Shown here: one piece after another, positions 9,765 through 21,059 of the stretch | Layout: each line of letters opens with the position of its first letter | Position numbering within the stretch: position 1 is the stretch's first letter | Origin: Auriscalpium vulgare | Taxonomy: Eukaryota; Basidiomycota; Agaricomycetes; Russulales; Auriscalpiaceae | Assembly: GCA_019915015.1 (NCBI GenBank) | Contig: JAHBBC010000032.1 | Coordinates: 310,001-374,000 of the forward strand | DNA: 64,000 bases | Direction of reading: 5' to 3' | Position numbers and translations under genes: made by a program | The notes under the pieces: model-generated | The model's database searches: none | The model's input: the letters and a program-made list of their open reading frames with translations, nothing else | What the model was told of the DNA's origin: nothing

Positions 9765-12700
9765 TCAACTGGTTTGACCTCGTATTTTATTCAATGTAAG
9801 TACGGGTCTACTTATTACAGGCCCATAGCACGCTATGCACACGAGTCGTACGGGGCTATGCGTCAGCAGGGCTAGAATAGCACTAAAAGAAGTGCTTAGA
9901 GCCGCCTTTATTGCCAGCTGAAGGGCGAAGTGGAAGACCAATCGCAAGGGACTACCGTCCTCTGCTCCCCTTGCCACCGCGCGGCGCGCGTAGATGGACG
10001 GACGCGGCATCCGGACTCTCGCCATGCGAAACCGCTTCGCCGAACTTATTGATGACAAGAGTGTCTGTATGAGCAGCCTTGCTTTTTCTCGAAGCCTTGT
10101 CGATCGGCGCGGAAGGTGCGCTATATTAGCAGTCAGCGTGCGGTGGCAAGGAAATGGTAAATTAATCGTACGCTGTGATGTTGCGATGACCGACGAGAGG
10201 ATGGGCGAAAATGGAGGGGCACAGGTCGAAGAACGGGACGACACAGTCGATTCTTCCTGCAACCGCTCTCTTGCTTCGCGCTCTCTGGCTTCGCGCTCTC
10301 TGGCTTCGCGCTCCTGATCGAGACGCCGCAGGGCCCCCAATGTGCGCTGCTCAGATTCAGCTCGTATGCTGCAGTAGCGGTTATCACTGCGAAAAGATGA
10401 CACGAAGAAGAACATACCGGCGCAGCTCTAATGTCTCCTCGTAGAGCTCTCGCGCACCTGCAAACTCGGTGACCGCGGCTAAGTCGAAGTTATACGACAC
10501 AACTGGCATGAACTGGTCGCGCGGATGCCCTTCGTCATTTAATGCCTCGTAAAATGTCTCTGCGATGTCAAGTCCATCATCAGAATACTCCGACTGTGGC
10601 CTGATCCTCCTCCTCCAACTCCGTGGCCTGATCATCCTCAACGCGAGACGGATGATCTGCAGCGTCGTCGGCCACGCTCTCGTCAATGTCACCTGTCTGT
10701 CTGGAGCGTAGCCATTCTTCCTGGAAGAGAGCCTGTTGACGCTGCCCATCCTCAGAGAGGTATTCTTCCACTGCGAAAAGTTCGGTAAAAGAAAACATGG
10801 GAGATGAACTAAGATCCGTTTCGTGACGGTCAGTCTTGACGCGAAGTGCGAAGAAGGCGTTGTAATGGATGTAGAGATCGTCCCATGGCAATGGTAAGGC
10901 GGGGATTGGAGCAACAGCGGGGCGACCTTGCGGATGGGTAGCTGGAGCGACGGGGATGCACATGTTCTCGTCGATGTGGCGGGTTGGGGATGGGATGGCG
11001 AGGCCACGACTGAGAATATAAATATCACACTTGTGGTATTTGCGGTCTTCGCTTGGCAAGGTACTACTTCAGTTGCGTCCCGGACCGGGCGGGGCTCGTA
11101 TGTGCAGCCCGCCCGGTCATGGCGCGGATCCCGCCCGTACCGCGCGGACTCAGCGCGCCCAGCGATGCTGGAGCAGCTGGAGCCCGTGCGCAGCGAGGGA
11201 GACCGCCAGGACCGGGCGGATGCCGCCCGGTCTGTGCGCCGCTCGGGAGCCCCGCAACCATCGCCGCCCGCCGCCATCGGTGCGCCTGGTCTGTGCGGGC
11301 CCGCCTCGTCCACGCGCGTGCCCCTGCCGCCCTCACCGCGCGCCCCTCGCCGCCTGCACTGAGCGCCCCTTGTCGCCTGCACCGCGCGCCCCTGCTCGTC
11401 GCCCGCACCGCGCACCCCTCGTCGCCCGCACCGCGCGCCCCTGCTCGTCGCCTTCCCTGCGCGCCTTCGTCGCCTCTGTTCGCTTGTCGCGGTCCTCGTC
11501 GCGCGCCCTTCGTTGCCGCACGCCTATGCGTGGCCCTCGCTGCGCGCAATTGTCGACCTCATGAGTCATTGCGCACATCCTCGCCCTCGCTGCACGCCGG
11601 GGCCGTCGCCTGGACCTCGCAGCGCGCCGCCCCTCGTTGCCGCCTCGTCGTACGCACCTGGCGGTCGGTTTTGAGATGATGGTGAGAGTGCGGGGGTGTT
11701 GGGACGGTGTGGTGGTTGGGGGCAGGTGGTAGTGGGGAGAAAGTGGCCTTGCGCCGCGTTGAACCTGCCACGCGGCCCTCGGTCACGTGGTTTTGTTGAC
11801 AGCACATCGTGGGAATTGGGCTTCACTTGCCAATGCAGGCACTCCTGCCTTGTTTCCGCGCCCGCACGCCCGCACGCCAGCACGCCCGGCCACCCAGCCC
11901 CCACTTTCTGTTGAGACGTGCCTGTGCAGCCTTGTATGGCGCCACACCAGGTGCCTCCTGGCTGCGCAGGAGGACGGCGTGCAGGGGCGCGCGACAAGAA
12001 CGACGCGCAGCCAGGCCAACACGCAGCAAGGACGACACGCAGCGAGGGCAGCGCACATGGACGTGCAGCCAGGACGCTGCGCATGCAGCAGGCGACGCGA
12101 CGCAGGCGAGGAGCAGGGGCGCACGACGACGGCGACGAGGGCGTGCGGCAAGGGCGACAACGTTCGCAGCGCGAGGCGCGCAGCGAGGGCGACTCAGACG
12201 AGCAGGGGCGCGCGGTGCGGGCGACGAGCGGGGGCGCGCGGTGCGGGCGACGAGGGGTGCGCGTGCGGGCGACGAGCAGGGGCGCGCAGCGAGGGCGACA
12301 AGGGGGGCGCGCAGCGAGGCGACAAGGGGCGCGCAGCGAGGGCGACAAGGGGCGCGCAGTGCAGGCGGCGAGGGGCGCGCGGTGAGGGCGGCAAGGGGCA
12401 CGCGCGTGGACGAGGCGGGCCCGCACAGACCAGGCGCACCGACGGCGGCGGGCGGCGATGGTTGCGGGGCTCCCGAGCGGCGCACAGACCGGGCGGCATC
12501 CGCCCGGTCCTGGCGGTCTCCCCGCTGCGCACGGGCTCCAGCTGCTCCAGCATCGCTGGGCGCGCTGAGTCCGCGCGGTACGGGCGGGATCCCGCCAGGA
12601 CCGGTCGGGCTGCACATACCAGCCCGACTGGTCTGGCACGCTACTGAAGTCCCTCTGGCAAGTCAAGAACCTGCGTCAGCGACCACAATGAGAGCGACGG

Positions 12701-12939
12701 GAGCGACAAGGGATAGATGCGCTTACGCCGACGACAAATCCGATGTATTTCTTGCAGAGGGAGCAAGAGCACGGGCGGCATCCAACGCAACAGGATCCTC
12801 CAGTGCTTCGAGAGATGCTACGGGTCGAGTGTGAAGACCGCGAAGGCCCCGAACTCTGGATAGACGCTGCTCGTGCGTGCCACCGGCAGGATTGATCAAT
12901 TGGCTGATGGTTTGGTGGGGGATTGTCCTCTGCGGCCAT
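9765..12939 (-). pseudogene. Family A copy A3, split by a foldback transposon
   Basis: The ATG is at 12939 (MAAEDNPPPNHQPIDQ); exon 1 continues with LEALEDPVALDAARALAP and ends before GTAAGC at about 12725. After a ~55-nt intron ending GACGCAG, exon 2 starts GTTCTTGACTTGCCA (VLDLP) and is interrupted at once by the element at 11061-12654. On the far side it resumes EDRKYHKCDIYILSRGLAIP, HIDENMCIPVAPATHP and LPWDDLYIHYNAFFALRVKT (11060-10830), an acidic stretch, YNFDLAAVTEFAGARELYEE (10500-10440) and the repeated heptad-like REAREREARERE (10310-10260). An indel near the start of exon 1 also shifts frame. Divergent partner is B2 (start 13425). A4 at 32-33 kb is its close sibling and lacks the insertion. 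Confidence 0.65.
11061..12654. mobile_element. GC-rich foldback DNA transposon FB1 in exon 2 of A3
   Basis: The two ends are a long inverted repeat: the left arm (about 11061-11455) and the reverse complement of the right arm (about 12185-12654) share near-identical sequence from a TACTTCAG/GACTTCAG end through GATCCCGCCCGTACCGCGCG, AGCGCGCCCAGCGATGCTGG and beyond. Inside the arms are arrays of short GC-rich units built on GGGCGACGAGCAGGGGCGCG. The centre (about 11650-12000) is less GC-rich. Flanks carry an 8-bp duplication with one mismatch, TTGGCAAG at 11053-11060 and CTGGCAAG at 12655-12662. No transposase is encoded, so it must be non-autonomous. The 8-bp duplication would suit a hAT-type mobiliser, but that is inference. 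Confidence 0.75.
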
Positions 12940-13424
12940 AGTGGAGGAGGGGAAGAGGAGAGGGAGACAACGGTCAAGGTCCGAGAGGGTCCGAGATAAG
13001 TATGCGGATGGGGGCTGGCAGTGGAGGCGCGTGGGAGAAGGGGCCCAGGCTACCTAGGGCGCTGTGAGGCACGTGTATTCGGGTGAACGCCGGCGCCTGC
13101 GTCCAGCTTCTCCGCCGCGCCCAATGCCACTGCCAGTTTAACGATCTTGAACAAGACAATTGCATTCATCGTTCTCGCGCAGATGGCCGGCCCAGTCACT
13201 ACTGCATGTCCAATTATAGAAGACTCCCTCGCGTCTTCTCCTGCGTCCGATGTCGGCACCGTTGTCAAGTATTGTGTGTCGCTGTTCATGTGTATTTGTT
13301 CTCGTCCTTGCATTCCGGGGTACCTAATTCCATACCGGCGACAAACTCTTGTTCTTTTTAGTGCTATATAACGCCACCCAAGTAAGTAAGATACGTATCT
13401 GACTTCCCCATTCCTCCAGCTAAT
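12940..13424. promoter_or_regulatory. Shared 485-bp upstream region of divergent pair A3/B2
   Basis: Separates the A3 start (12939, minus) from the B2 start (13425, plus). Short open frames only. The spacing is close to that of A1/B1. Confidence 0.4.
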
Positions 13425-15724
13425 ATGCCACCCCAGGGAGGCTTTACCGAACGGTACATCTATGAAGGACGCGAGTCCATGCGTACACCAGCCATGCAGG
13501 CGCTGGAAATGACCACTATCGACCTGCCATCTGCCTCTACCTTGCGCTCAACGTATACTTTCTCATCCACCGACTCCTCCCCCGGAACGACTCGCAAATT
13601 ACTTCCTCTGGATAAAAATAATCGACCTTGTCTTCTAATGTCGTACCGCGAAGACCAAGACGGACAACCCCTGTTCCGTATCTGTGCCATGGCTACCTTT
13701 GGAGAGCAGGACAAATCTGCTCTTGCCGAAGTCTACCAGCACTTCGTACTCCAGTCTCACCCAACGATCGAGATCCTCGAGCGCAACTCGTTGATACCGT
13801 CCCTCCCTGGAAGAACCCCTATCAGTGGATCATGGCATACGAATATGAAACTTCGTATCTGGGACCACTCTGGGGCTCAAAAGGCACAGGGATCCATCTG
13901 TCTAAAGAGATGTACAAAACCTTGAACACCGAAAGGGTCGCCTTGCTGAAAACATGGAAGATGGGCAAAACGTGGATCCAAAGAACAAGCGCGGCTCCAG
14001 AAAGACCTTAAAGTGAGGGACTTCAGTCCCGTGCCAGACCGGGCGGGGCTCGTATGTGCACTCTGCCCGGTCCTGGCGGGATCCCGCCCGTACCATGCGG
14101 GCTCAGCGCGCCCAGCGATGCTGGAGCAGCTGGAGCGCGCGCATCGACTCGGAGGGACCCCGCCAGGACCGGGCGCATGCCGCCCGGTCTGAGCGCCGCC
14201 GCCTGGCACCCTACCGCTGGCATGGGCCGCCGCCGTCGGAGCCCTGCCTGTGCGGGCCCGCCTGGTCCACGCGGACGCGTTCTGCTCGTCGCACTCGCCA
14301 CACGCGCCTTGCGTGTCGGACTCTATGCCTAGCCCTCCTCCTCGCAATCAGTGCGCGGCCCTGCGCGTTGCCGTCCATGCACACCCCTGCTCCCTGTCCT
14401 CGCTGTGCGCCCATGCGCGTTGCCCTCGCTGCGCGCGCCCGCCCGTCGTTTTTGCTGCGTGTCATCTTCGTCGCCCCCCCTGCGCGTCCCTGCACGCCGC
14501 CCTCGCCGCACGCTCCTGCTCTCCGACTCGCCGCGCACCGCCCCTCGTCGCCGCCCTCCTCATACACAACTGGCAGTCGTCTTGTCGTGCGTCCGGTCGT
14601 GTGCCTTGGCGGTCCTTGTCATCGGCAACTTGTCGCGCAGCTGACCGGGTGCTGGTGAGATGATGTTGAGGGTGCAAGGGTGTGGGGAAGGTACTGGGGT
14701 TGAGGGCAGGAGGGACAGGTGGTAGTCGGAAGAAAGTGGACTTTGCTGCGTTGAGGCTGCCGGAGAATCACGTGGTCCCGTGGTTCTGTTGATTGCACTC
14801 GTGGGAATCTGCCTTGGGACGCTCGTCGCTGACGCCTTTCACTGCTTCACTCGCCTTCCGCTACCCGCACGCCCGGCCGTCCGGCCCCCGACAACTGCAA
14901 GACCGGCTTGCGCAGTCTTGTATGGCGCCACACCAGGTGCCCCTGGCTGCGCAGCGAGGACGACATGCAGGGGCGCGCGGCACGAGGACGACGAGAACGA
15001 CGCGCAGCTAGGCTAACACACAGCGAGGACGACACGCAGCAAGGACGCCCGCGCGTGAGCTCACAACGAGGGCAACGCGCATGGTGCGCAGCGAGGGTAG
15101 CGCACATAGACGTGCAACCAGGACGCCGCGCATGCAGCAGGCGACGCGAACAGAGAGGAGCGGGGGTGCACGACGACGGCAGACGAGGGGCTACGTGTAG
15201 GCAAGGCGACAACGTTCGCAACGCGAGGAGAACGCAGCGAGGTGACGAGCTGGGGCGCGAGCGGTTGTGGGCGACGAGGGTGCAACGGGTGCGTGCGACG
15301 AGGGCGCGCAGGGAAGGCGGCGAGAAGGGCGGCGGTGTGGGCAACGAAGGGCGCGCGCGGTGCGGCGGCGAGGGGAGCGCGCGGTGCGGGGGGCAATGAG
15401 TCGTTGCGGCGTCGGTGCGGCAACGAGCCCGCACAGGACCAGGCGATCGACGGGCTGGCGGCCGATGGTAGCGGGGGTTCCGAGCGGCGCAAAGTACGGG
15501 CGGCACCCGCCCGGTCATGGCGGTATTCCTCGCTTGCGCACGGGCGCGGCCTGCTACAGCATCGCTGGGCGCGCTGACGCCCGCGCACGTAGGTCGGCGG
15601 GATCCGCCCCGACGGGCGGGTGACAACGAGCCCCGACGGATGAAGGAAAGTATAAAGTATGTGTGTTTTTTTTTTTTTTTTCGCAGCTTGTCGATCAGTC
15701 CGCATTGACTACTTATCCGGACGG
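13425..15724 (+). pseudogene. Family B copy B2, intron occupied by a foldback transposon
   Basis: The ATG at 13425 starts MPPQGGFTERYIYEGRESM, followed by RTPAMQALEM, LPSASTLRSTYTF, NRPCLLMSYRED and MATFGEQDKSALAEVYQHF. A single-base shift near 13770 moves the homologous continuation PWKNPYQWIMAYEYETSYLG and GTGIHLSKEMYKTLN into another frame. The main exon ends ...CTTAAA at 14012, and the GT donor is immediately followed by element 14016-15651. The acceptor TTTTCGCAG ends at 15687 after a 17-T tract, and a 37-nt micro-exon lies at 15688-15724 before GTGCGT; its size matches the 36-nt micro-exon of B1 and B4. Downstream exons are probable but not resolved (an open frame runs on to about 15938). 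Divergent partner is A3. Confidence 0.6.
14016..15651. mobile_element. GC-rich foldback DNA transposon FB2 at the exon-intron border of B2
   Basis: Starts AGGGACTTCAGTCCCGTGCC and shares with FB1 the arm sequence GGATCCCGCCCGTACC, the AGCGCGCCCAGCGATGCTGG block and the central 20-mer TTGTATGGCGCCACACCAGG (FB1 11932-11951, FB2 14918-14937). The right arm (about 15390-15651) is an inverted, more diverged copy of the left (about 14016-14280). The likely 8-bp duplication is TTAAAGTG at 14008-14015 and ATAAAGTA at 15652-15659 (6 of 8 identical), so the right end is less certain than that of FB1. No transposase is encoded. FB1 and FB2 lie in the same orientation. Confidence 0.65.
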
Positions 15725-16040
15725 TGCGTCGAAAAGGGGACGGCCTTACGAAGTTATATTTGGCAAAAAAAAAGGAAGTAAGTGGCAGAATACGGTAGCA
15801 TCAGGCATAGTCGTTGGGATGGCTCTGATAGTACGGCTCGCAGTTCAACGCAAACCGTCAGCAGAAGGGAGGGCTCTCAAACGATTCCGGTCTATGTCTG
15901 GACGACTATATTTCGGAGCCGCACTGGCGCAGCAGTAGGTATTTCAATGTGTTCTGCCATGTTCACAGACACATGGAGGATGACCCTGGGCAGGTCTCCC
16001 ACAAGGAGGCTGGATGCCGATCAGTGGCAAAGACCCAAAG
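15725..16040. other. Region after B2 micro-exon; possible further B2 exons
   Basis: One plus-strand open frame continues from the micro-exon to about 15938 with SGIVVGMALIVRLAVQRKPS, but no sibling supports it as a real exon. Confidence 0.3.
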
Positions 16041-16660
16041 GTTGCTCCTCCGATGATAGGATTTTCATCTCATGAAATTCTCCGTCCGAGCTTCGGGGAG
16101 CTAATCAATACACAACGAGTGCACGCCTCATGGCTGATCGACCTGCAAGCGTCGCGACTCAGCGATTCCCAGGGAAGTCGCAGCGCAGGCCCGGGGATCG
16201 GAGCTAGAGTAGCATTTTCATCTTGCGAATTCAAAAGCTAACTTCCCGTCTGCAGAAAAATACAAGGAATGACGCCCGAGGCGGGATCACGAGATGGCTA
16301 AGACAATAAGGTGCTCAGCAACGGGGAAAAAGGTGGCATTTTGGTCTTCTCAGGGGGTGCAAAATTTCAACCGCTGACGGACTTTGGCAGCGCAGGATAA
16401 TAGACAAAAAGTCAATCAAATGTCGGACACAGGGACAATAAAGCCGGGACACCATTGGAAGATGGTAACATCTTTCCCATCGTGGTGTAGCAGTTCAAAC
16501 GGCTGACGCCTGCTTTGGTAGCTCATCGATGCGTCTCTCAATTCAGGCCATAGGTCGAGACAGGACTGTAAAGCCGAACACCAAGCCGAAAACTATCCAG
16601 GTAGCACTCTGTCATCTTCGTGGGTATCAAAATCAAACCTCTAATGCGCTTGCCCAGCAC
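16041..16660 (+). repeat. Degenerate ~130-bp tandem repeat (about five units)
   Basis: Related blocks begin at about 16041, 16210, 16333, 16465 and 16601 (spacing about 124-169 bp). Each opens with a form of GTAGCATTTTCATCTT, then an AATTCAAA/TTCAAACGGCTGACG-like segment and, in the later units, GACAGGACTGTAAAGCCGAACACC or a variant. Units are too diverged for the array to be recent. It abuts the left side of the Gypsy insertion and does not continue beyond the right LTR. Confidence 0.45.
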
Positions 16661-16698
16661 AGTAAATAACACCACAGTTAGTGTTCAGCAAGGGTCCA

Positions 16699-17000
16699 TG
16701 TAACCCCGCGCGCGACCATCACCTCAGTTCCGCCGACTGACTCCTCGTTTCGGCAGGAGTTAGGAGTTGCGTGTCGCCTTCCGGCGGACCGTATCACCCG
16801 GAAATCAGTAGATAGTAAGTAGTATAATAGCTGCGACGTGTTTGTTATCTAAGCTAGTCTCTCTTGAAACACCCTGAACTTTCCCCCACTCTGTCTGGTT
16901 TGACTGAACCTCTCTTCTTGCAACCGTGTTCTAACAGCTACTTCGAAATATCTTCAAGCACACCAAGCATCAAATTAGCTCGAGAGGCCGTAGTATCACA
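16699..17000 (+). repeat. 5' LTR
   Basis: Begins TGTAACCCCGCGCGCG and ends GTATCACA. Paired with the 3' LTR by shared strings such as ATCACCCGGAAATCAGTAGA, AACTTTCCCCCACTCTGT and the terminal GAGAGG.CCGT.AGT.TCACA. The first 5 bp outside are GTCCA. Confidence 0.9.
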
Positions 17001-17121
17001 TTGTTTGAGTGTTAGTTCGCTTTTTCTATTCTCTTTTCCCCAAAACGTGTCGGAACTGATCACCCGCACACGCATACTATATTTTGAACGTTCTACTATT
17101 CTATCCTGCCAGGTATTCTAG

Positions 17122-19249
17122 ACATGTCGAAGATTACTACGGCTTCCAGAAGAAAGGTAAGTCAGTACAGTCAGTGCCCTCGGAGGACGACGCGCAAGCG
17201 GCCCTCCTGGAGGTGAACCGGAACTGTGCGGGCGAAGGCTCTGCAGAGGAGAAGGGCGGAGGTGAATGAAAGAGGACAGCCCATAGGTCGCCGCGCATGC
17301 GCTGCGTCGACAAGCTGAGAGCTCCTCCGTTACGAGCGGAAACGGTCGCACGGCACGCCCAGTTGGCATCGCGCTGGGGTGTTGGCGGACCGTGGGGCCG
17401 ACTCAGAGCGGCGGCCGCGTCACCCGCAGCTTCGCACCCATGTGCTGCGCGGCGGGTTCGCCGCTGCGGCGTCGCTGTTTACACGAGGCGATGCCCCCAC
17501 ATCAGCACGAGGCGCCCCGGGCGTTACCTAAGCCGGCGCCGGGCGTCGGCACCGCAGGGCCGGAAAAAGCCCGTGTCAGCCCCGCGCGAGGCTGTGCAGC
17601 CTGCACGCCAAGCGCCGCGCCCGGTCGAATTCGTACCGACGCAGCGTAGGCGACACCGGAGAGCACGAGAAGGGCGGCGAGGGAGACGTCCCCGCGCCCA
17701 CGAGACGACGGACGCCGATGCGCAAGAGCACCGACATCGAGACAATGCGTCGGAGCAGGTCGAGGAAGTCGAGCGCTACGAGCGCGGACCTTCGGAGCTA
17801 AAGTCAGCGTCGAGCGCTCGCGTCGTGTACCAAAGTACAAGTTTAACATGTCAATATAAAAGGACCTTGATTAATTCACAGTTCTTCCAGTCATGGTTTG
17901 GCTTGTCTTGGACAAGGACACGCTGGGTTACAATCCCGCGTTCCTGGATACTGCCTGCTGCTGAAAATCAAGTTAAAATTGAGGACGTTCGAGGCCTGAC
18001 TTGAGGCTTGTTGAGTGCGTCAGACCTCGTCCGCTGCGTCTGAGAGCGGTGCTGACGCTGGCGCTCGACTCGGGAGTACATGGCGTGGAGCGACTCGGAG
18101 GAGGAAGAACAGCTCGAGGAGGCCATACGGCGCTCGAGGCTGCAGTCGATTGGCGGTGGATTGTCGAAGTGAAGGATAAGAACCCCCGCTGGTCAGTACC
18201 CTCGCAGACGCACCGCCGGTCCAAATCCAAGGCGACCCAAGCGATGAAATCTGAGCCCAGGTCTAACGCGAAGACCGATTGTACTATCGCACTAAAAAGC
18301 GAGAAAGGGTAAGAAAGTGGATCCCGCAGGAGCGCGGACCAGAATACTTTCGTTTATACGCGATTTCGAAGGCGCCTGCGGCGACACCGCCGAGACCGCA
18401 AGATTCGGTGCTCGCTTTAACCAGCGTCCGCGCGAACAAGTATGTCGCGAAGAGTCGCAGGTGCCGGATGTACTTGGTTCCATAAACCGCAGGCGAGGCA
18501 GACGTTCGGACGAAAATTGAGTGTAGTCTCGGAGGACGACAGTTCGTCTGATGACAGCAGTAGTTACAAACGGGCCAACGGAGTCGGACAGTTTGAGTCG
18601 GCTTCGAGTCCCGGCACTGGGGACAGGGGACACCACCGCCGCCCGTCGCCACCACCTTCTCTTCATCGTCGCGGATCGTTCGAGCTCTAGCGACTCGAGC
18701 GAGGGCCATCGGGAAAAAGAAGAAGAAGAGCCGCAAGGCCAAGAAAGAGGCCACAATACGACGAAGCGTAAGGCGAAGACGGCGCTGAAAGGAATAAAGT
18801 CAAGACGCCAGCGACGTAGGAAGGATTCCAGACCTGGACCACGTTGGACCAAATTCTGCTATGAAATTTGAGACTTGCGTACGAGCTGTTATGAGCTCGA
18901 TGACCAGGCTGGCGGTCAAGTGATTAAGAATTCCTGTGTGGGACAGCGATTTAAGTCAGTTCTTCATGAAGCATGTAGCGAAGGAAGGGAAGAAGGACTA
19001 TCCAGCTATCTTATGAGGGTCTATTCGACTACCGTTTCCCTGCAGGACTTCAAGCGTAGTCTCCTCTGCGCCGAGCGCTTATGTCGTCGGGTTACAGGGC
19101 AAGACAAAGTCCGTGATTTCGTGCGTGATCTCGATGTTGCGACACGTCGTCCCGCGATGGAACCAACATCAGCAGCTCGCGCAGATATTCTGGAAAGGTG
19201 TCCATCAGTATATCGGGTCGCTCTCATTGAGAAGGGACGTAATTCCTGA
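17122..19249 (+). pseudogene. gag remnant of the Gypsy element
   Basis: Starts MSKITTASRRK at 17122, the typical opening of this Agaricomycete Gypsy gag, then an Arg/Glu-rich region with EFVPTQ near 17630 and SSSDSS-type serine stretches near 18540-18700. The capsid-like part is at 18940-19250, with QFFMKHVAKEG, YLMRVYSTT, DFKRSLL, VRDFVRDLDVATR and YRVALIEKGRNS, which form structural Gag after translation. The reading frame changes repeatedly. GC content at 17300-17850 is higher than in the rest of the element. Confidence 0.7.
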
Positions 19250-20689
19250 GAGCACCCCACTTACCCAAGCTAGTTGAAGCATGCGTCACGTAGCGGAAGC
19301 TGCACATGAGTCTCTGAAAGCAGAGAATAGCTGACCGCGGATGTACTTATTCAGTCCCGGTCGACGCTGGGGACGATTCGCGACCGCGCGAGCGGTCCCG
19401 AGTCGTGCAACCATATGAAGCCACCTGCTGAGAAGTGAGAGTAAGCCAAGGATAAGCCTCGAGATGGAAGCACCCACCGACCGTCGCGAATGGGGCGTGG
19501 CGCCTCAGCGCCGCGATCCGCGACTGAGAACCCGCTGGGAACAGCCAAGGCTATCTCGCGAGGAGCAGAATCAGCTGCGCGCTGAAGCGGAATGACTTCA
19601 ATTGAAAGAGACCGTGTCATGAGGCAGCGAAAAATTGTCCCAAGCGTCAGACCGGCTCGAGCACCAAGAGGCGCGAGAGGCGTCCACACAGGCAGCTGCG
19701 GCTCGCGGATGTCGAAATTAGCTGACAGAGCCAGCGGGGTCGACATCACTGTGAACTCTGTGAACATTACGGGATACCATCGCCGGAGAAGGAAGGGCCA
19801 GAACTCGAGACGTCGGTCACTGAGGCCAATGCACGTTTCATCTGCGAGCTATTTCCAGCGGTACACGACCAGATGAAGCGATGCGCGGCTGGGCTGCGAA
19901 CCCACGAGGGGGTTTACTGCAATTGCTTTATGGGTGACGGATATGAAGTGACAGACTGGCCTCACCGTCGAACGTGTCTATGACGTGATGGATGCAGACT
20001 GGCAGAACTGAACACTTGTGCACAAAGTGGTCAGACGAGGCATCCAGATCTTCAGAACTGGCCCTACCTGCTGCGTATTAAGGCCAAAGCACAGGAAATA
20101 TGGTGTCTGTCGCGGATACCCCGGGCCGCTGTTCATACAAGTCCTGCCAGACTACGCGGATATGTGGGTAGATATTCCTTGAGCGGGTCTCGCATGCCTT
20201 GTAAAGCACGAGGATGTGGCGCTGGTGACGAGGCAATCATTCGGTTACTTAGCGCATGAAGCCAAATAAAGCGTCGTGCATTACCGTTGATATGCCATAT
20301 GAGGCGACAGTCCGCGCGAGACTCGCCGCCGCAAACGCTGGATGTTGTATGTCGCGTCAGGCGTCCGCGGCAGCTCCCGCGCGCGGTAACACAAACCAGA
20401 TTCGGATCTGGAGGGCCGAATCGGTGAGCGCAATCGAGCGGAAAACGCTGCGCGCACCAAGGATTTGCGGAAGAAGCTTCAAAGCCGGTAGTACTCGCGG
20501 TCAATGGTAATGGGACAGTCGTACGCGCGCGCTTGACACTGGCTCGATGGAGATTTTGTGTCTACAAACAATAGTTGATCCAGATTGCGTCTGAAAACCA
20601 GAAGTGCTAGCAAAACCATTGCATGTTCAGCTCGCTGTCCATGGTTCTCCATCGAAGTAAAATCGGGAGGAAGCGCAACGGTGCACTTT

Positions 20690-21000
20690 GCGTACCAGGA
20701 TATTGGACGCAGCGTCGCTTCGACGTCGTGAATCTGGTATTATGACATGATCCTGGGGACGCCGTTTATTCTTCCAGCCACCGCGTTATGGTTGGGACTT
20801 AATCATACGCGGAGTGGCCATTGGCCTCAGCGGAAACCGCTTTGAGATTAAGGGCGGGGAGGTACCACTATCTCGTCGCGTGCAGCGGACATCGCGGAGG
20901 TATGCGTCTTGCGCGTCTGCGTCAGCAATGTACCGTGAAGCGTCGGATCTGCTGACTGACACTGGCGCACCGCGTTACCACCGCTGCGTGAGGATTAATC
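20690..21000 (+). pseudogene. Aspartic protease and linker remnant (Gypsy pol)
   Basis: YDMILGTPFI at 20741-20770 is the C-terminal strand of the retropepsin domain. It is followed by IPLIDEKKVYQWRPSKCP at about 21007-21060, the usual linker before reverse transcriptase in this family. The catalytic DTG/DSG triplet is not recognisable upstream. Confidence 0.6.
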
Positions 21001-21059
21001 ATATTATTCCCTTGATTGACGAGAAGAAAGTGTATCAGTGGCGACCATCCAAGTGCCCT

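Noticed and set aside
10384..12834. Very long open frames on both strands (up to 366 codons) across 10.4-12.8 kb
   Set aside because: They lie in the GC-rich inverted arms and tandem units of FB1, read open in several frames at once, and encode low-complexity Arg/Ala/Gly/Pro sequence; stop codons are simply rare there.
3347..14011. Divergent A/B pairs as homeodomain HD1/HD2 mating-type genes
   Set aside because: The divergent layout is similar, but neither family shows the homeodomain WFxNxR motif, and mating-locus flanking genes such as the mitochondrial intermediate peptidase were not seen.
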